DNA of 64,000 bases from Candidatus Pseudobacter hemicellulosilyticus (GTDB lineage: Bacteria > Bacteroidota > Bacteroidia > Chitinophagales > Chitinophagaceae): NCBI GenBank assembly GCA_029202545.1, contig CP119311.1:6448001-6512000 (forward strand), in the 5' to 3' direction. Under the pieces are notes generated by a model. That model was not told where the DNA came from. It saw only the letters and a list, made by a program, of their open reading frames with translations, and made no database searches. Below, piece after piece: positions 42,101 through 50,573 of the stretch. The translations under genes were made by a program, and so were the position numbers. Each line of letters starts with the position of its first letter. Position 1 is the first letter of the stretch.

Positions 42101-42337
42101 TACCACAAAGCGGCCGTTCACATCGGTGGAGGTGCCGGCAGCCGAACGGCCTTCCACCACTACGCTGGCGCCTTCGATCTTTTTGCCGGCGGTATCGGTC
42201 ACCACGCCGGTGATGGTGTTGCGGTTGGGGTCCTGTGCGCGGGAGGGCAGGCAGGCCAGCAACGGCAGGAGCAGGCAAAGCAACCGGGGCAATAGCAGGG
42301 ACCATCCCCTGGATACCGGTGCATGAGTGTTAGTCAT
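39107..42337 (-). CDS. SusC/RagA TonB-dependent receptor (no STN), 1076 aa
   Basis: Outer-membrane glycan importer of the polysaccharide locus. Signal peptide (LLLPRLLCLLLPLLACLPSRAQ), CNA-B domain (~40-115; VVTDTAGKKIEGASVVVEG), plug (~130-255) with SILKDANATALYGARGANGV, then the barrel ending RVFNIGVNVNF. The ATG at 42337 is preferred over a TTG 6 bp upstream. No STN domain and no sigma/FecR pair, unlike three other receptors here. The partner SusD starts immediately downstream. No dedicated regulator gene adjoins it; the nearest candidate is the AraC-type gene at 30566. Confidence 0.94.
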   Translation of the reverse strand: MTNTHAPVSRGWSLLLPRLLCLLLPLLACLPSRAQDPNRNTITGVVTDTAGKKIEGASVVVEGRSAAGTSTDVNGRFVVDAAAGTKITISFVGYIDYSFVVAANRKEYPVVLQLADQKGDEVIVVAYGKKQRKEAVVGSVTSVRPGELKIPASNLTTALAGQAAGVIAYQTSGQPGQDNATFFIRGVTTFGYKKDPLILIDNVEMSSNDLARLQVDDIASFSILKDANATALYGARGANGVILVSTKEGKVGKAKLNFRLENSFSQSNKTLDLADPITYMNLYNEASVTRGQTQALPFNPDKIRNTQATINNEPGNNPYVYPAVDWMDLLFKKRTSNQRANLSLSGGGGVARYYVAGSYNRDNGILREDTRNNADNNVKFENYQLRSNVNINLTRSTEMIVRLSGNFSEYGGPLTADGGFSMDLYNIAMHTSPVDFPAYYEPDSANRQTRHILFGNMPNTDGDNTRYNNPYALMLRGTKSSSESRMSAQVELNHKADWLTQGLNFHAMVSTNRYNYFESSLAYKPFYYSVAGYDRKTNQYSLNWINRNPGAAIEYLEYNRNPDNNRSNTFFALQTSADYNRKFGDHGISSSLIMTMQQTSYSNASSLFTSLPYRNMGVAGRLTYSLKDRYFGEFNFGYNGSERFSEEHRYGFFPTFGVSWVVSKEKFWQPLYEVVSNFKIRSSLGLVGNDAIGAQRFFYLSEVKLNEGGYAVFGTNNNYSRNGVSIVNYQNEDISWETSRQANIAVEMTVLKNINITAEFYQNHRYNILQARSYIPSTSGLEATMNANLGKAESKGIDLSVDMHRSFSRDFSASIRGNFTLATSKYTYIEEPKYKEPWRYWVGNPIGRAYGLVAERLFVDDVEARSSPVQAFSGEGSRPMGGDIKYRDLNGDGNIDVLDIAFMGYPEVPEIVYGFGFSSTYKRFDLSAFFQGQARVSFFINPERMSPFIPSPDAWVLGNTQVLQAFADDHWSEENQDLYALYPRLGTTRNQILNNIQQSSWWLRSAAFLRLKSLEVGYTLPDRVVNRLKIDNARFYLNGMNLLTWSSFKLWDPELRGNGFAYPIQRVFNIGVNVNF

Positions 42338-42343
42338 ATTCAA

Positions 42344-42688
42344 GCAATTGTTTGGGAAAAAATAATAAGGATTAAAGCCGGTCAGACGGACTATTGAAAA
42401 CCAATAAAGGAAGAAGAAGAATATCAGCCGCTGTACAGCGATTGCACGCAGGGAGGAGTTGTGTCAGCAGCAACGGGTATAAGGGAACCCAAAAAATAGT
42501 GTAACATGGCAGCAAGCATTGATTCGGTAAAATGAAAAATCAACACTGCAATATTATCGTTAATGCGGATCGTGGAAAATGCAATATCTGCTGAATGCGA
42601 TGTAAAAAATTACGGCGTAGCTTGTTGTGTACAAGCTACGCCGTAATGCAATAGATGGGATAAATGCCGGTAAGGATAGACTATCCTA
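42344..42688. other. Intergenic region between the polysaccharide locus and the TlpA operon
   Basis: 345 bp without a gene. It contains the terminator at 42603-42646 for the operon to the right and must contain the promoter of the SusC at 42337. The minus strand has TATTTTTTG (around 42495-42503), one base longer than the TAnnTTTG box, but I see no exact -7 box. No open reading frame worth reporting. Confidence 0.5.
42603..42646 (-). terminator. Intrinsic terminator of the 51.2-42.7 kb operon
   Basis: Perfect 16-bp stem: TTACGGCGTAGCTTGT (42610-42625) with ACAAGCTACGCCGTAA (42631-42646), loop TGTGT, followed on the minus strand by ATTTTTTACA. It lies 43 bp after the TlpA stop codon. Confidence 0.9.
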
Positions 42689-43897
42689 CTACGACTTAAA
42701 CACTTCCGCCAGTTTCTTATCCATGGCCTCATCATTCTCACCGCCACCGCCATAACGACCAATGATAACGCCGTTAGGATCAATCAGTATCTTGGTAGGC
42801 AGGGAATGGATACCGTAATAATCGCTGATATCTTCCGGGTTGGGTTCATTCTTCATACGCTTGTCCATATCCAGGCCACGCAGCACATGTTTCCAGATAC
42901 CGATGCCATCTTTTTCAACCGCTTTCTTCCAGGCCTCGTTGTTCCGGTCGTCATCAGAGATCCCTACAATCTCCAGTCCTTTGTCCTTGTATTTTGCATA
43001 GAGGGATTTCAGGTGCGGGTTGCCTTTGCGGCAGGGTACGCACCAGCTGGCCCAGAAATCCACCAGCACATATTTGCCTTTCAGGTCCGCCAGGCTGAAG
43101 GGCTGACCGTTGATATCCGTTTTGCTGAACACGTGGGCGGTAGCGCCCGGTGAGCCGCCACGCAGACCTTTCAGTTCCTTTGCTATCGTTTTCCCGTACG
43201 AGCTTTGCTTCACATTTTCGGGCATGGCTGCATAGATCTGCTCGCTTTCTCCCAATGGCAGGCTGCTTACCAGCCAGCGCATGGAAGCGGCCGATACATA
43301 AGAAGCGGGATTGGCTTTTACAAACGCAATGATCTTTTGCTCGCGCTCATCCTGGAACGGGGACATCTTGTCCTTGAGGGCCTCCATCCGGTTGGATATG
43401 GATTGCATAGTAGCGCTGTCCTTATTTCTCCTGGCTTCAATGTACTGCCCGTTCAGCTGATTGTATTCCTTGTTGAGGGGTCTCAGCTGTTCATTGGCGG
43501 AAGCCATGGCAGCTTCCAGCTTTTTGCTTTCCTGCTCAGTGGCAGAGCCTGTCAGCACACCTTTCTCCAGGCTTGCAGGATCCAGCTGCAACGCCATGTT
43601 GGTAGGCTCAATATACAGGCGCAGCGCATTGCCCGGCTCATTGTAGGCTTTATACTGGTTGATATAGACCATCGCTTCCACCGGATGCTGCAACTGACCC
43701 GCAAATTTGAAAGTCCCATTGCTCACCTGTGCGCTGTCCGTAGCGTATTTATCTTCATCGGACTGGTAGCTCATATAGAGCTTGCCACTATAGTTACCGG
43801 TGATCTTACCGGCAATCCGGAAAGGTTTACCTGTTTGCGCCGTTACCTGCTGGACGGTCAGTAAGGCAGCGGCCATCAGAAAGCTATTCCTGATCAT
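42689..43897 (-). CDS. TlpA-family thiol-disulfide oxidoreductase with DUF4369 domain, 402 aa
   Basis: Exported redox protein. A signal peptide (MIRNSFLMAAALLTVQQVTAQ) is followed by a DUF4369-type beta domain (~25-115; FRIAGKITGNYSGKLYMSY). A charged helical linker with coiled-coil character covers ~120-195. The thioredoxin fold (~255-402) contains LKGKYVLVDFWASWCVPC, with redox Cys 286 and 289, and a cis-Pro at SLPTKILIDPNG. Last gene of a sigma-FecR-SusC-SusD operon and followed by a strong terminator. The operon at 13.8-22.4 kb has the same order, so the pairing of SusC/SusD with a thioredoxin-fold protein is not accidental. Confidence 0.94.
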   Translation of the reverse strand: MIRNSFLMAAALLTVQQVTAQTGKPFRIAGKITGNYSGKLYMSYQSDEDKYATDSAQVSNGTFKFAGQLQHPVEAMVYINQYKAYNEPGNALRLYIEPTNMALQLDPASLEKGVLTGSATEQESKKLEAAMASANEQLRPLNKEYNQLNGQYIEARRNKDSATMQSISNRMEALKDKMSPFQDEREQKIIAFVKANPASYVSAASMRWLVSSLPLGESEQIYAAMPENVKQSSYGKTIAKELKGLRGGSPGATAHVFSKTDINGQPFSLADLKGKYVLVDFWASWCVPCRKGNPHLKSLYAKYKDKGLEIVGISDDDRNNEAWKKAVEKDGIGIWKHVLRGLDMDKRMKNEPNPEDISDYYGIHSLPTKILIDPNGVIIGRYGGGGENDEAMDKKLAEVFKS

Positions 43898-43924
43898 GAT
43901 GTGTTATTTTATAATGATGAATAA

Positions 43925-45337
43925 TTACTGGTCTTCGTATCCCGGGTTCTGCGGGCCAAAAGCCGGGTTGTTAAGCAGTTCATTACGGGGCACCGGCAAT
44001 ATGTATTGGATCTTGTTCTCAATGGTTGGCCGCAGGGTCTTCACCTGTTCAAAAGGCAGGCGCAGCAGGGCCATCCATTCCTGGCCATCCTCCCCTACCA
44101 GGCTGCGGGAGATCTCCAGGTAGATTTGTGTCAGCAGGGCGGCCGGCGTAACAGCATTGTCCACTGCACTGAAATCGGTTACACCTGCATGTCCCATCAC
44201 TTCTTTAACCAGGTTGCGGGCATCTTCAAGGTTGCCACCGGACCGCACAATAGCTTCGGCCTTCAGCAGGATCACTTCCGACAGGCGCAGGGTGTAGGCT
44301 GTTTCTGTTAAAGCAGTAGGTGCACTGCCCTGAGCAATGTACTTCAGGAAATAGTAGGTGCCGGGCTCATTTGTATTCTCATCACCTATCATCCAGCTTT
44401 GCCGGGGATCGCCATTGTACAGGTCCCGCAGGGCAGTTTTGGCCACGTACAGGGAGGAAGCGCCCGGCCAATATTGCTTGCTGGTATTGTAATAATAGCT
44501 TTCCTGGTTCTGCTGGGATTTAATGCCCAGGATCACTTCCTTGCTGCTCAGGCCCTTGCTGCGGAACAGGTCAATCACGTTAGCTTCCAGCGCATATTTG
44601 CCGCTGCCGGTGATCTTATTGGCCAGGCTGACAGCTTCCGTATGATCCGCCGTTTGCCCATGCGCCAGCAGTACGCGCATCTTCAGGGCCATAGCAGCCC
44701 ATTTGGTAGCATAGAAATTGCTGTTGGAATCCGGCGCATTGGTCACGGCATCATCCAGGTCCGCATTGATAAAGGCATAACTCTCCGCCACCGTGCTGCG
44801 TTTTGCCTGGATATTGCCGAGGCTCACCAGCTGGTCCCGCAGCAATACGCCATAGGTACTGTTCAGGTCAAACCATTCTGCATAATAGCTCAGCAGTTTG
44901 AAATGGCCATAGGCGCGCAGGAACCTGGCCTCTCCCAGGATCTCCGCTTTGCCGTTGCCGGTAAAAGCGTCATCAGACAGGGCTTCCACTGCATTGATAA
45001 CACCATTGGCGGCATTGATGATATTGTAGGAATAGGTCCAGTAGGTATTGCTGCCGGCACTGTAGAGATTCAGTTCCTCGCTCAGCTCTCCATAACCGTA
45101 TCCCATATAACCCGCATAAAAAGCAGGATAGATCTCGTTACTTTGCCAGTCGGTCACATTATTGGTTGCATCCACGTTGGCCAGCCGGTAATAGGCGCCA
45201 TTCAGGGCAACCTTTGCCGTGCGCTGGTCAATGATGGTATTGCCATCCACTTTGGCATTCTCCGGCAGTTTGCCCAGCTCCTTGTTGCAGGCAGCAAGGG
45301 ACAGAACGGCCAGTACCAGGTATATGCTGTTTTTCAT
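43925..45337 (-). CDS. SusD/RagB-family outer-membrane lipoprotein, 470 aa
   Basis: Ligand lid for the SusC at 45359, starting 21 bp after its stop. Signal peptide and lipobox MKNSIYLVLAVLSLAAC, followed by NKELGKLPENAKVDG. SusD marks: GEARFLRAYGHFKLLSYYAEWF in the TPR-like region, TLRLSEVILLKAEAIVRSGG late in the protein, and the ending NPAFGPQNPGYEDQ, the classical NxxxxQNPGY terminus. Length is average for compact SusD proteins. Substrate unknown; the thioredoxin-fold gene downstream argues against a plain polysaccharide locus, as no glycosidase is in this operon. Confidence 0.94.
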   Translation of the reverse strand: MKNSIYLVLAVLSLAACNKELGKLPENAKVDGNTIIDQRTAKVALNGAYYRLANVDATNNVTDWQSNEIYPAFYAGYMGYGYGELSEELNLYSAGSNTYWTYSYNIINAANGVINAVEALSDDAFTGNGKAEILGEARFLRAYGHFKLLSYYAEWFDLNSTYGVLLRDQLVSLGNIQAKRSTVAESYAFINADLDDAVTNAPDSNSNFYATKWAAMALKMRVLLAHGQTADHTEAVSLANKITGSGKYALEANVIDLFRSKGLSSKEVILGIKSQQNQESYYYNTSKQYWPGASSLYVAKTALRDLYNGDPRQSWMIGDENTNEPGTYYFLKYIAQGSAPTALTETAYTLRLSEVILLKAEAIVRSGGNLEDARNLVKEVMGHAGVTDFSAVDNAVTPAALLTQIYLEISRSLVGEDGQEWMALLRLPFEQVKTLRPTIENKIQYILPVPRNELLNNPAFGPQNPGYEDQ

Positions 45338-45358
45338 TCCTTCCGTTTTTGATGTTAG

Positions 45359-48300
45359 TTAAAAGCCGAAACGCAGACCCGCGCTGAACTGCCGCACAGA
45401 CGGATAAGTGCCGGAATCATTGGCGCCATTGATCAGGCTGTAAGGGTTATTGCTCACTTCCGGATCCAGGCCGGGATAGCTGGTAAAGGTCAGCAGGTTG
45501 GTAGCCGATACATAGAAAGAAGCTTCCCGCATTTTCCATTTGTCCAGCAGGCTGTTGGGGAACCGGTAATTGACCACAATGGATTTCAGCTTCAGGTAAG
45601 AACCATCATATACGTCATTGCTGGCGGTATACGCTGTAGAGTTCTGTCCCAGCAGCAGGCGGGGCCGGTCGCTGTCCGGGTTCTCCGGTGTCCAGCGGTC
45701 CAGGATCCTGGTGCCTTTATTGCTACCGGTGCTGATGAACTTATTCTGTACATCACCCAGGTACAGGATCTCACCACCATAAGAGAAAGTAAACAGCGCT
45801 ATCAGGCTGATATTTTTATACGTGAAGGTGTTGGTAAAACCACCATAGAATGTCGGCTGTGCCTTACCGATCACTTCATTGCCGGGGAAGCCGGTGCTGT
45901 CAATGGCATACATGGGATCACCAATGCCGAGATAAGGCACCAGGTAGGGTGCATAGGTATAATCGGCCAGGTAATCAGTCAGGGTTTTTTCATCCCGGAT
46001 GATGCCCTGGTAACGCTTGCCATAAAAGAGACCGATGGGTTCTCCTTTCCGCACAATGCTGTTGCCCAGGTAGTATTGCTGGATAGCCGGATCTCCGGTG
46101 GGATCGGTGAAATCTGAATTAATATCCAGCACCATGCTGCGGTTACCGGAGATATTGATGGCTGTATTCCACTGGAAGTCCCTGTGGCGGATAAGATCAC
46201 CGCGCAGGTCCACTTCCAGGCCGCGGTTGCGGATGGTGGCAAAGTTGGCGATCACACTGGCAAAGGAAGAGCTGGGCGGCAGGATAGTGCTCATCAGCAG
46301 GCCCGTGGTCTTCTTCTCATAATAACCAATGGTACCACGAAAGCGGGAATTGAAGAGGGCGAAGTCCAGACCCAGGTCTTTCTGGAGGGTGGACTCCCAT
46401 TTGATCTCATCATTCCCCAGCTGTGTAGGTATCATAGCATTGGTGCCGCCATAAGAGCCGGGAGTATACAGGGTATAGAAGAGATTATCCCCAATATTCT
46501 GTGTACCGGTATAACCCGCACTGGCCCTGAGCTTGATCTCGTTGATCCATTTTACGGGTTTCAGGAAATTTTCTTCCGACATACGCCAGGCCACACCACC
46601 GGAAGGAAAATAACCCACGCGGTTCTTCGCCGGGAATTTGGAAGAGGCATCCGACCTGCCGGTGAAGGTGAACAGGTAGCGGTCTTTCAGCGCATAGTTG
46701 GCGCGCATATAAAAGCTCAGGAGCGAGTTCTGTCCTGAGGTGCCGGTAGCTGGCAGGGACACGGCAGCAGAGGACAGGTTATTCAGGAATTTATCATCCG
46801 GAAAACCCTGGGCGCTGGCGGAAAATGTATTGTAGCGGAATTTCTGCCAGGAGGTTCCGGCCACTACATTGATGCGGTGGTTCTGGTTGAATTCCTTATC
46901 CCAGGTGATGGTGTTCTCATAAAAGAGGTTGGTCTCATCCGACTGGGCCTGGGAACCAGTACCACCATTGGAAGTGCCTACGCCACTGGGTGAGGCAATC
47001 ACCGCCGTGCTGGGCACATAGTTGAGCTGGTGATAGTTGGTATAGTTCACGGACACAATGCTGCGGAAGGTCAGCTCCTTGAGGATATTATATTCCGCGG
47101 AGAGCGAGCCCAGCAACATGGAGCTTTTGGTCTGGTTGATGCCATCCAGCAGTACCAGCGGGTTCTGGTAGCCTTCATAGTTATACCCACCGATATTGCC
47201 GGCCAGGAACTGGTAAACGCTGCCGTCAGCATTGTATGCCGGTAAGGTGGGCGGTGCAAACAGGGCCTGGGAATAGAGACCGTTGGTGATATTGTTTTTG
47301 GTGAAGCCGTAATCCAGGTTGGCGATGACCCTGAGCCTGGAAGTGATCTCGTTGTCCAGGTTCAGCTTACCGGAGATCCGGGTGAAGTCAGTCCCTTTTA
47401 CCGTTCCCTCCTGGTTGTTATAGGCCAGGGAAGTATAGTAGCGGGAGCCGCTGCCACCGCCGCGGATGCTGATATCGGCATTCTGTGTAACGGCATTGCG
47501 CAGCACCAGGCCCAGCCAGTCGGTATTGGCGGTACCCAGGAAATCCGGGTTGTCAATAATGGAAGTGGCGCGGGCCAGCGGCGTGCGACCGGCAGCAGCA
47601 CGGGCGGCATTGATATTTTTAGCGGCTTCCACGTTGAGCGCCTTGAACTGGTCTGCATTGAGCAGGTCCGGCCTGATAGAAGTGGTATACCCGAAATAAT
47701 AATTGCCTTCCAGTACGGGTTTCTGGTTCAGCTTGCCTTTTTTGGTGGTGATGATCACCACGCCATTGGCTGCGCGGGAACCATAGATAGCCGTAGCGGA
47801 GGCATCCTTGAGGATATCAATGCTTTCAATATCGTTGATGTTGAGACCGGCCAGGCTGTTGAGGCCCCGGGCAAAAGAACCTGATACGGAAGAGTTGGGA
47901 TCATCACTGCCGAAACGTTCAATGGGGTTCACCACTTCCGCCTGGTTCTGGACATAGCGGTTCTGGATCTGCACCTGTATGCCGTCAATGATATAGAGGG
48001 GATCATTGCTGCCCATCAGGGAGGTGCCGCCGCGGATACGGATCTTGGCTACCCCTCCGGGAGATCCGTCGGCCTGCATCACCTGTACGCCAGCGGCTTT
48101 ACCGGCCAGGGCCTGGTCCACGCTCACAAAAGGTGCGTTCTTCACTTCTGATACGTCCACGGAGGAAACGGAGCCGGTGAGGTCCTTTCTTTTAGTACTT
48201 CCGTAACCCACAACAATGTATTCATCAAGGGCCGAAACCTTTGCTTTCAGGATCACGGAAATACTCTCTTTGTCTTTCACCTGTACCAGCTGGGATTCGT

Positions 48301-48997
48301 AGGAAATGCCTGTAACCACCAGCACGCCATCTTCCGGCACATCAATGGTGAAGATGCCAAACTTATCGGTGGAGGTCACCCGTTTGGTGCCCCTTACCGA
48401 AACGCTGATACCTTCCAGGGGTTTGCCGCTCACATCGGTCACTATGCCGGTAACAGGCCGGGGAATGAATAGTGTGAAGTCGATGGGCGGCGCTGTTTCT
48501 TCCGGGCTGGCCCTTTTGATAAAGACCGTATTGCCTTTCATGGTAAAGCTCAGGGGCAGGTCCTTCAGCAAGGTGCTGAGGGCTTCTTTGAGCGGTACCC
48601 CGCTGAGCTTCACAGATACTTCTCCGATATTGCTGAGGTCCTCCTTGCGGAAGAAGAACAGGTAGCCTGTCTGCTCCTCAAAGGCAGCCAGCACTTTCTG
48701 TACTGATACCCCTTTAGCCGAATAGGACACGGTCTGCGCATGTGTATGCGCATTGACCTGGAAAACGGCAATCAACAATAAAATGATCGTAAGCTTCATC
48801 GCTTTCACAATTGGGTGGTTGACGAAGCGACAGGAAGACGTCCACAGATTCCTTTCACACTCCATCAGTCTTGTTTTGGTGGTCCCACCTGTTGCCGGTC
48901 CGCCGGCCTGGTAAACAGATGGGCTCGGGCTGCCGGCAGCCGGCCAGCCCTGGACTGCCCCGGCTTTTTTCCGGGACATAGCAGCGTTAATTTGCAT
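45359..48997 (-). CDS. SusC/RagA TonB-dependent receptor with STN domain, 1212 aa
   Basis: Importer and signal transducer of the second sigma-FecR-SusC-SusD-TlpA operon. I kept the ATG at 48997 because its context (AAAGTnATGCAAATT, MQI...) matches the other STN-SusC at 20261; ATGs at 48865 and 48799 (MKLTIILLLIAVFQVNA) are alternatives, the last giving a normal signal peptide. STN at ~85-155 (KVLAAFEEQTGYLFFFRKED), CNA-B at ~180-250, plug at ~260-405 with IDILKDASATAIYGSRAANG, barrel ending FSAGLRFGF. The 66-residue region before MKLT is Gly/Pro-rich and would be an unusually long leader. Confidence 0.92.
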   Translation of the reverse strand: MQINAAMSRKKAGAVQGWPAAGSPSPSVYQAGGPATGGTTKTRLMECERNLWTSSCRFVNHPIVKAMKLTIILLLIAVFQVNAHTHAQTVSYSAKGVSVQKVLAAFEEQTGYLFFFRKEDLSNIGEVSVKLSGVPLKEALSTLLKDLPLSFTMKGNTVFIKRASPEETAPPIDFTLFIPRPVTGIVTDVSGKPLEGISVSVRGTKRVTSTDKFGIFTIDVPEDGVLVVTGISYESQLVQVKDKESISVILKAKVSALDEYIVVGYGSTKRKDLTGSVSSVDVSEVKNAPFVSVDQALAGKAAGVQVMQADGSPGGVAKIRIRGGTSLMGSNDPLYIIDGIQVQIQNRYVQNQAEVVNPIERFGSDDPNSSVSGSFARGLNSLAGLNINDIESIDILKDASATAIYGSRAANGVVIITTKKGKLNQKPVLEGNYYFGYTTSIRPDLLNADQFKALNVEAAKNINAARAAAGRTPLARATSIIDNPDFLGTANTDWLGLVLRNAVTQNADISIRGGGSGSRYYTSLAYNNQEGTVKGTDFTRISGKLNLDNEITSRLRVIANLDYGFTKNNITNGLYSQALFAPPTLPAYNADGSVYQFLAGNIGGYNYEGYQNPLVLLDGINQTKSSMLLGSLSAEYNILKELTFRSIVSVNYTNYHQLNYVPSTAVIASPSGVGTSNGGTGSQAQSDETNLFYENTITWDKEFNQNHRINVVAGTSWQKFRYNTFSASAQGFPDDKFLNNLSSAAVSLPATGTSGQNSLLSFYMRANYALKDRYLFTFTGRSDASSKFPAKNRVGYFPSGGVAWRMSEENFLKPVKWINEIKLRASAGYTGTQNIGDNLFYTLYTPGSYGGTNAMIPTQLGNDEIKWESTLQKDLGLDFALFNSRFRGTIGYYEKKTTGLLMSTILPPSSSFASVIANFATIRNRGLEVDLRGDLIRHRDFQWNTAINISGNRSMVLDINSDFTDPTGDPAIQQYYLGNSIVRKGEPIGLFYGKRYQGIIRDEKTLTDYLADYTYAPYLVPYLGIGDPMYAIDSTGFPGNEVIGKAQPTFYGGFTNTFTYKNISLIALFTFSYGGEILYLGDVQNKFISTGSNKGTRILDRWTPENPDSDRPRLLLGQNSTAYTASNDVYDGSYLKLKSIVVNYRFPNSLLDKWKMREASFYVSATNLLTFTSYPGLDPEVSNNPYSLINGANDSGTYPSVRQFSAGLRFGF

Positions 48998-49012
48998 ACT
49001 TTTGCATTTTAC

Positions 49013-49095
49013 CCCTCCTTCGCAGGGATAAAGCGAGCCAGGTCCGATGTTGCCAATGCCGGTCCTCGCCCGCCTGCAGCTTTAGCGAAGGCGGG
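49013..49095 (-). repeat. REP-like palindromes in the STN-SusC leader
   Basis: CCTTCGC (49017-49023) and TAAAGC (49029-49034) pair with GCTTTAGCGAAGG (49079-49091), separated only by a 5-nt bulge. In addition CCCGCCT (49069-49075) pairs with AGGCGGG (49089-49095), so two folds compete for the same strand. Such Cys-Gly-rich palindromes are often dispersed in Bacteroidota genomes (general knowledge). Here it lies in the 5' leader, 16-98 bp before the SusC start. Confidence 0.5.
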
Positions 49096-49148
49096 AAGTT
49101 TAGGTTAATAAATAAAGCAGTGAACACGCTTGTTTAGGAGCCTGAGCC

Positions 49149-49191
49149 AAAGCCGGGTAAAGGGTCCAATCTTACACCCGGTTTTTTCTTT
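49149..49191 (+). terminator. Antisense-oriented hairpin plus T-run upstream of STN-SusC
   Basis: CCGGGT (49153-49158) pairs with ACCCGG (49076+100, that is 49176-49181), extended outward by G-T and A-T pairs, then TTTTTTCTTTT. Intrinsic-terminator form for plus-strand transcription, against the sigma-FecR-SusC direction. Third example of this arrangement in the window (also 11977 and 20377). Confidence 0.55.
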
Positions 49192-49273
49192 TCAGTACCT
49201 CCTTCAGTCAGTCAATTTTTTCTGGAGCGCCAATTGTTGTTTTCAACTCATCCGTTCATTTTTAGTTTATTGA

Positions 49274-50500
49274 TCAGGGCAGGATCACGATCCTGTTCCC
49301 TTCTTCTATCCTGTATTTAACAATATCACTCAGTCCATCCAGCACATCGGAGAGGGAGAGGTCCCGCCCGATCTTTCCATTGTAAACGCCTTTGGGCACG
49401 GCCCCGGCATAGCTCACTTCCACATCATACCAGCGGGCCAGCTGTCGCATCACGGTGGTCAGGTCTGCATCATTGAACACAAATACACCGTTCTTCCAGG
49501 CAATTACCTCTTTCACATTTACGTCCTTCAGCACTTTGATCTCTTTGCTTTCAGCCGACAGCTGCGCCTGCTGACCGGGCTGCAGCAATTCCATATTGCC
49601 GGCATGGCTCACCAGTACGGCGCCCTGCAGCAGCGTGGTATTGGTGCTGGGCTCATCAGCATAGGCGTTGACATTAAAGCTGGTGCCCAGTACCGTTATT
49701 GATGTTCCCTTCCCGACATTAACTATAAAGGCCGCATCCTTACTGGCTGCCACTTCAAAATAGGCTTCACCCGTTACCTCCACTATCCGTTCCCGGCCCC
49801 TGAACACAGTTGGATACCGCAGCGAGGAACCGGCATTGAGCCATACTTTGCTGCCATCCGGCAGCATGAGCTGGAACTGCCGGCCGCGGGGCGTGGTCAT
49901 GGTATTGTATACCAGCCGGGTGCTGTCTGCCGGGTTTGTCCGGGTATCATAGCTCAGCTGCCCGTCCTTCAGCATCACCTGGCTGCCGCTCTGCATGGCC
50001 ACCATGCCATTGCCGGCGCTGTCCAGCACCAGCCGGGTGCCGTCAGCCAGGGTGAGTATGGCCCCTTCCCTGCCGGGCGCTACATCTATTTTGGAAGCAG
50101 CTACCGGATCCACTGCCACCGGCATACTGCTGGCTGGCCGGTTCAGGAACCAGGTACCTGCACCTGCGGTCAGCAGGACCACAGCCGCCGCCACCCAGCC
50201 ATAGCGGGCCATCCAGGAACGGCGTACAGGAATTACCGGTACGGCAGGCTGCAACGGGCTGGCAGTGGCTGCGCGACCGTTCTGATCAGCCTGCAGTATA
50301 TTGTCCAGTACGGGCTGCCAGCGCTGCGGATCATAACCGGCGGTCAGCGTGCCTTCCTCCAGCCAGGACTGGATGGATTGCAGCAGCTGCTGGTGGTGCC
50401 GGCCTTCTGTGGCCAGCAGCTGCAGCTCCTGCCATTCTGCATAGCTGATCTGTCCGGCAGCATACTGGGCTACCAGGTAGTGTATCCGTTCTTGTTGCAT
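49274..50500 (-). CDS. FecR-family anti-sigma factor, 408 aa
   Basis: Inner-membrane anti-sigma for the ECF encoded 73 bp upstream. Cytoplasmic N-terminal region (YLVAQYAAGQISYAEWQELQ), a membrane span at ~98-117 (YGWVAAAVVLLTAGAGTWFL), FecR domain at ~205-300 (LMLPDGSKVWLNAGSSLRYP, GEAYFEVAASKDAAFIVNVG, ITVLGTSFNVNAY) and a C-terminal STN-like DUF4974 region (LTTVMRQLARWYDVEVSYAG). Closely parallel in layout to the FecR at 20541, which heads a paralogous operon. Confidence 0.95.
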   Translation of the reverse strand: MQQERIHYLVAQYAAGQISYAEWQELQLLATEGRHHQQLLQSIQSWLEEGTLTAGYDPQRWQPVLDNILQADQNGRAATASPLQPAVPVIPVRRSWMARYGWVAAAVVLLTAGAGTWFLNRPASSMPVAVDPVAASKIDVAPGREGAILTLADGTRLVLDSAGNGMVAMQSGSQVMLKDGQLSYDTRTNPADSTRLVYNTMTTPRGRQFQLMLPDGSKVWLNAGSSLRYPTVFRGRERIVEVTGEAYFEVAASKDAAFIVNVGKGTSITVLGTSFNVNAYADEPSTNTTLLQGAVLVSHAGNMELLQPGQQAQLSAESKEIKVLKDVNVKEVIAWKNGVFVFNDADLTTVMRQLARWYDVEVSYAGAVPKGVYNGKIGRDLSLSDVLDGLSDIVKYRIEEGNRIVILP

Positions 50501-50573
50501 ATGGGTAAATTGGGTGGCAGGTAATCGTTACCTGTACTTAGAAACCATGGCGAAAAAAAAGTACTACTGCTGC

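Noticed and set aside
42603..42646. 16-bp perfect inverted repeat considered as an insertion-element end
   Set aside because: Only 5 nt between arms and a T-run on the minus strand right after an operon: a terminator.
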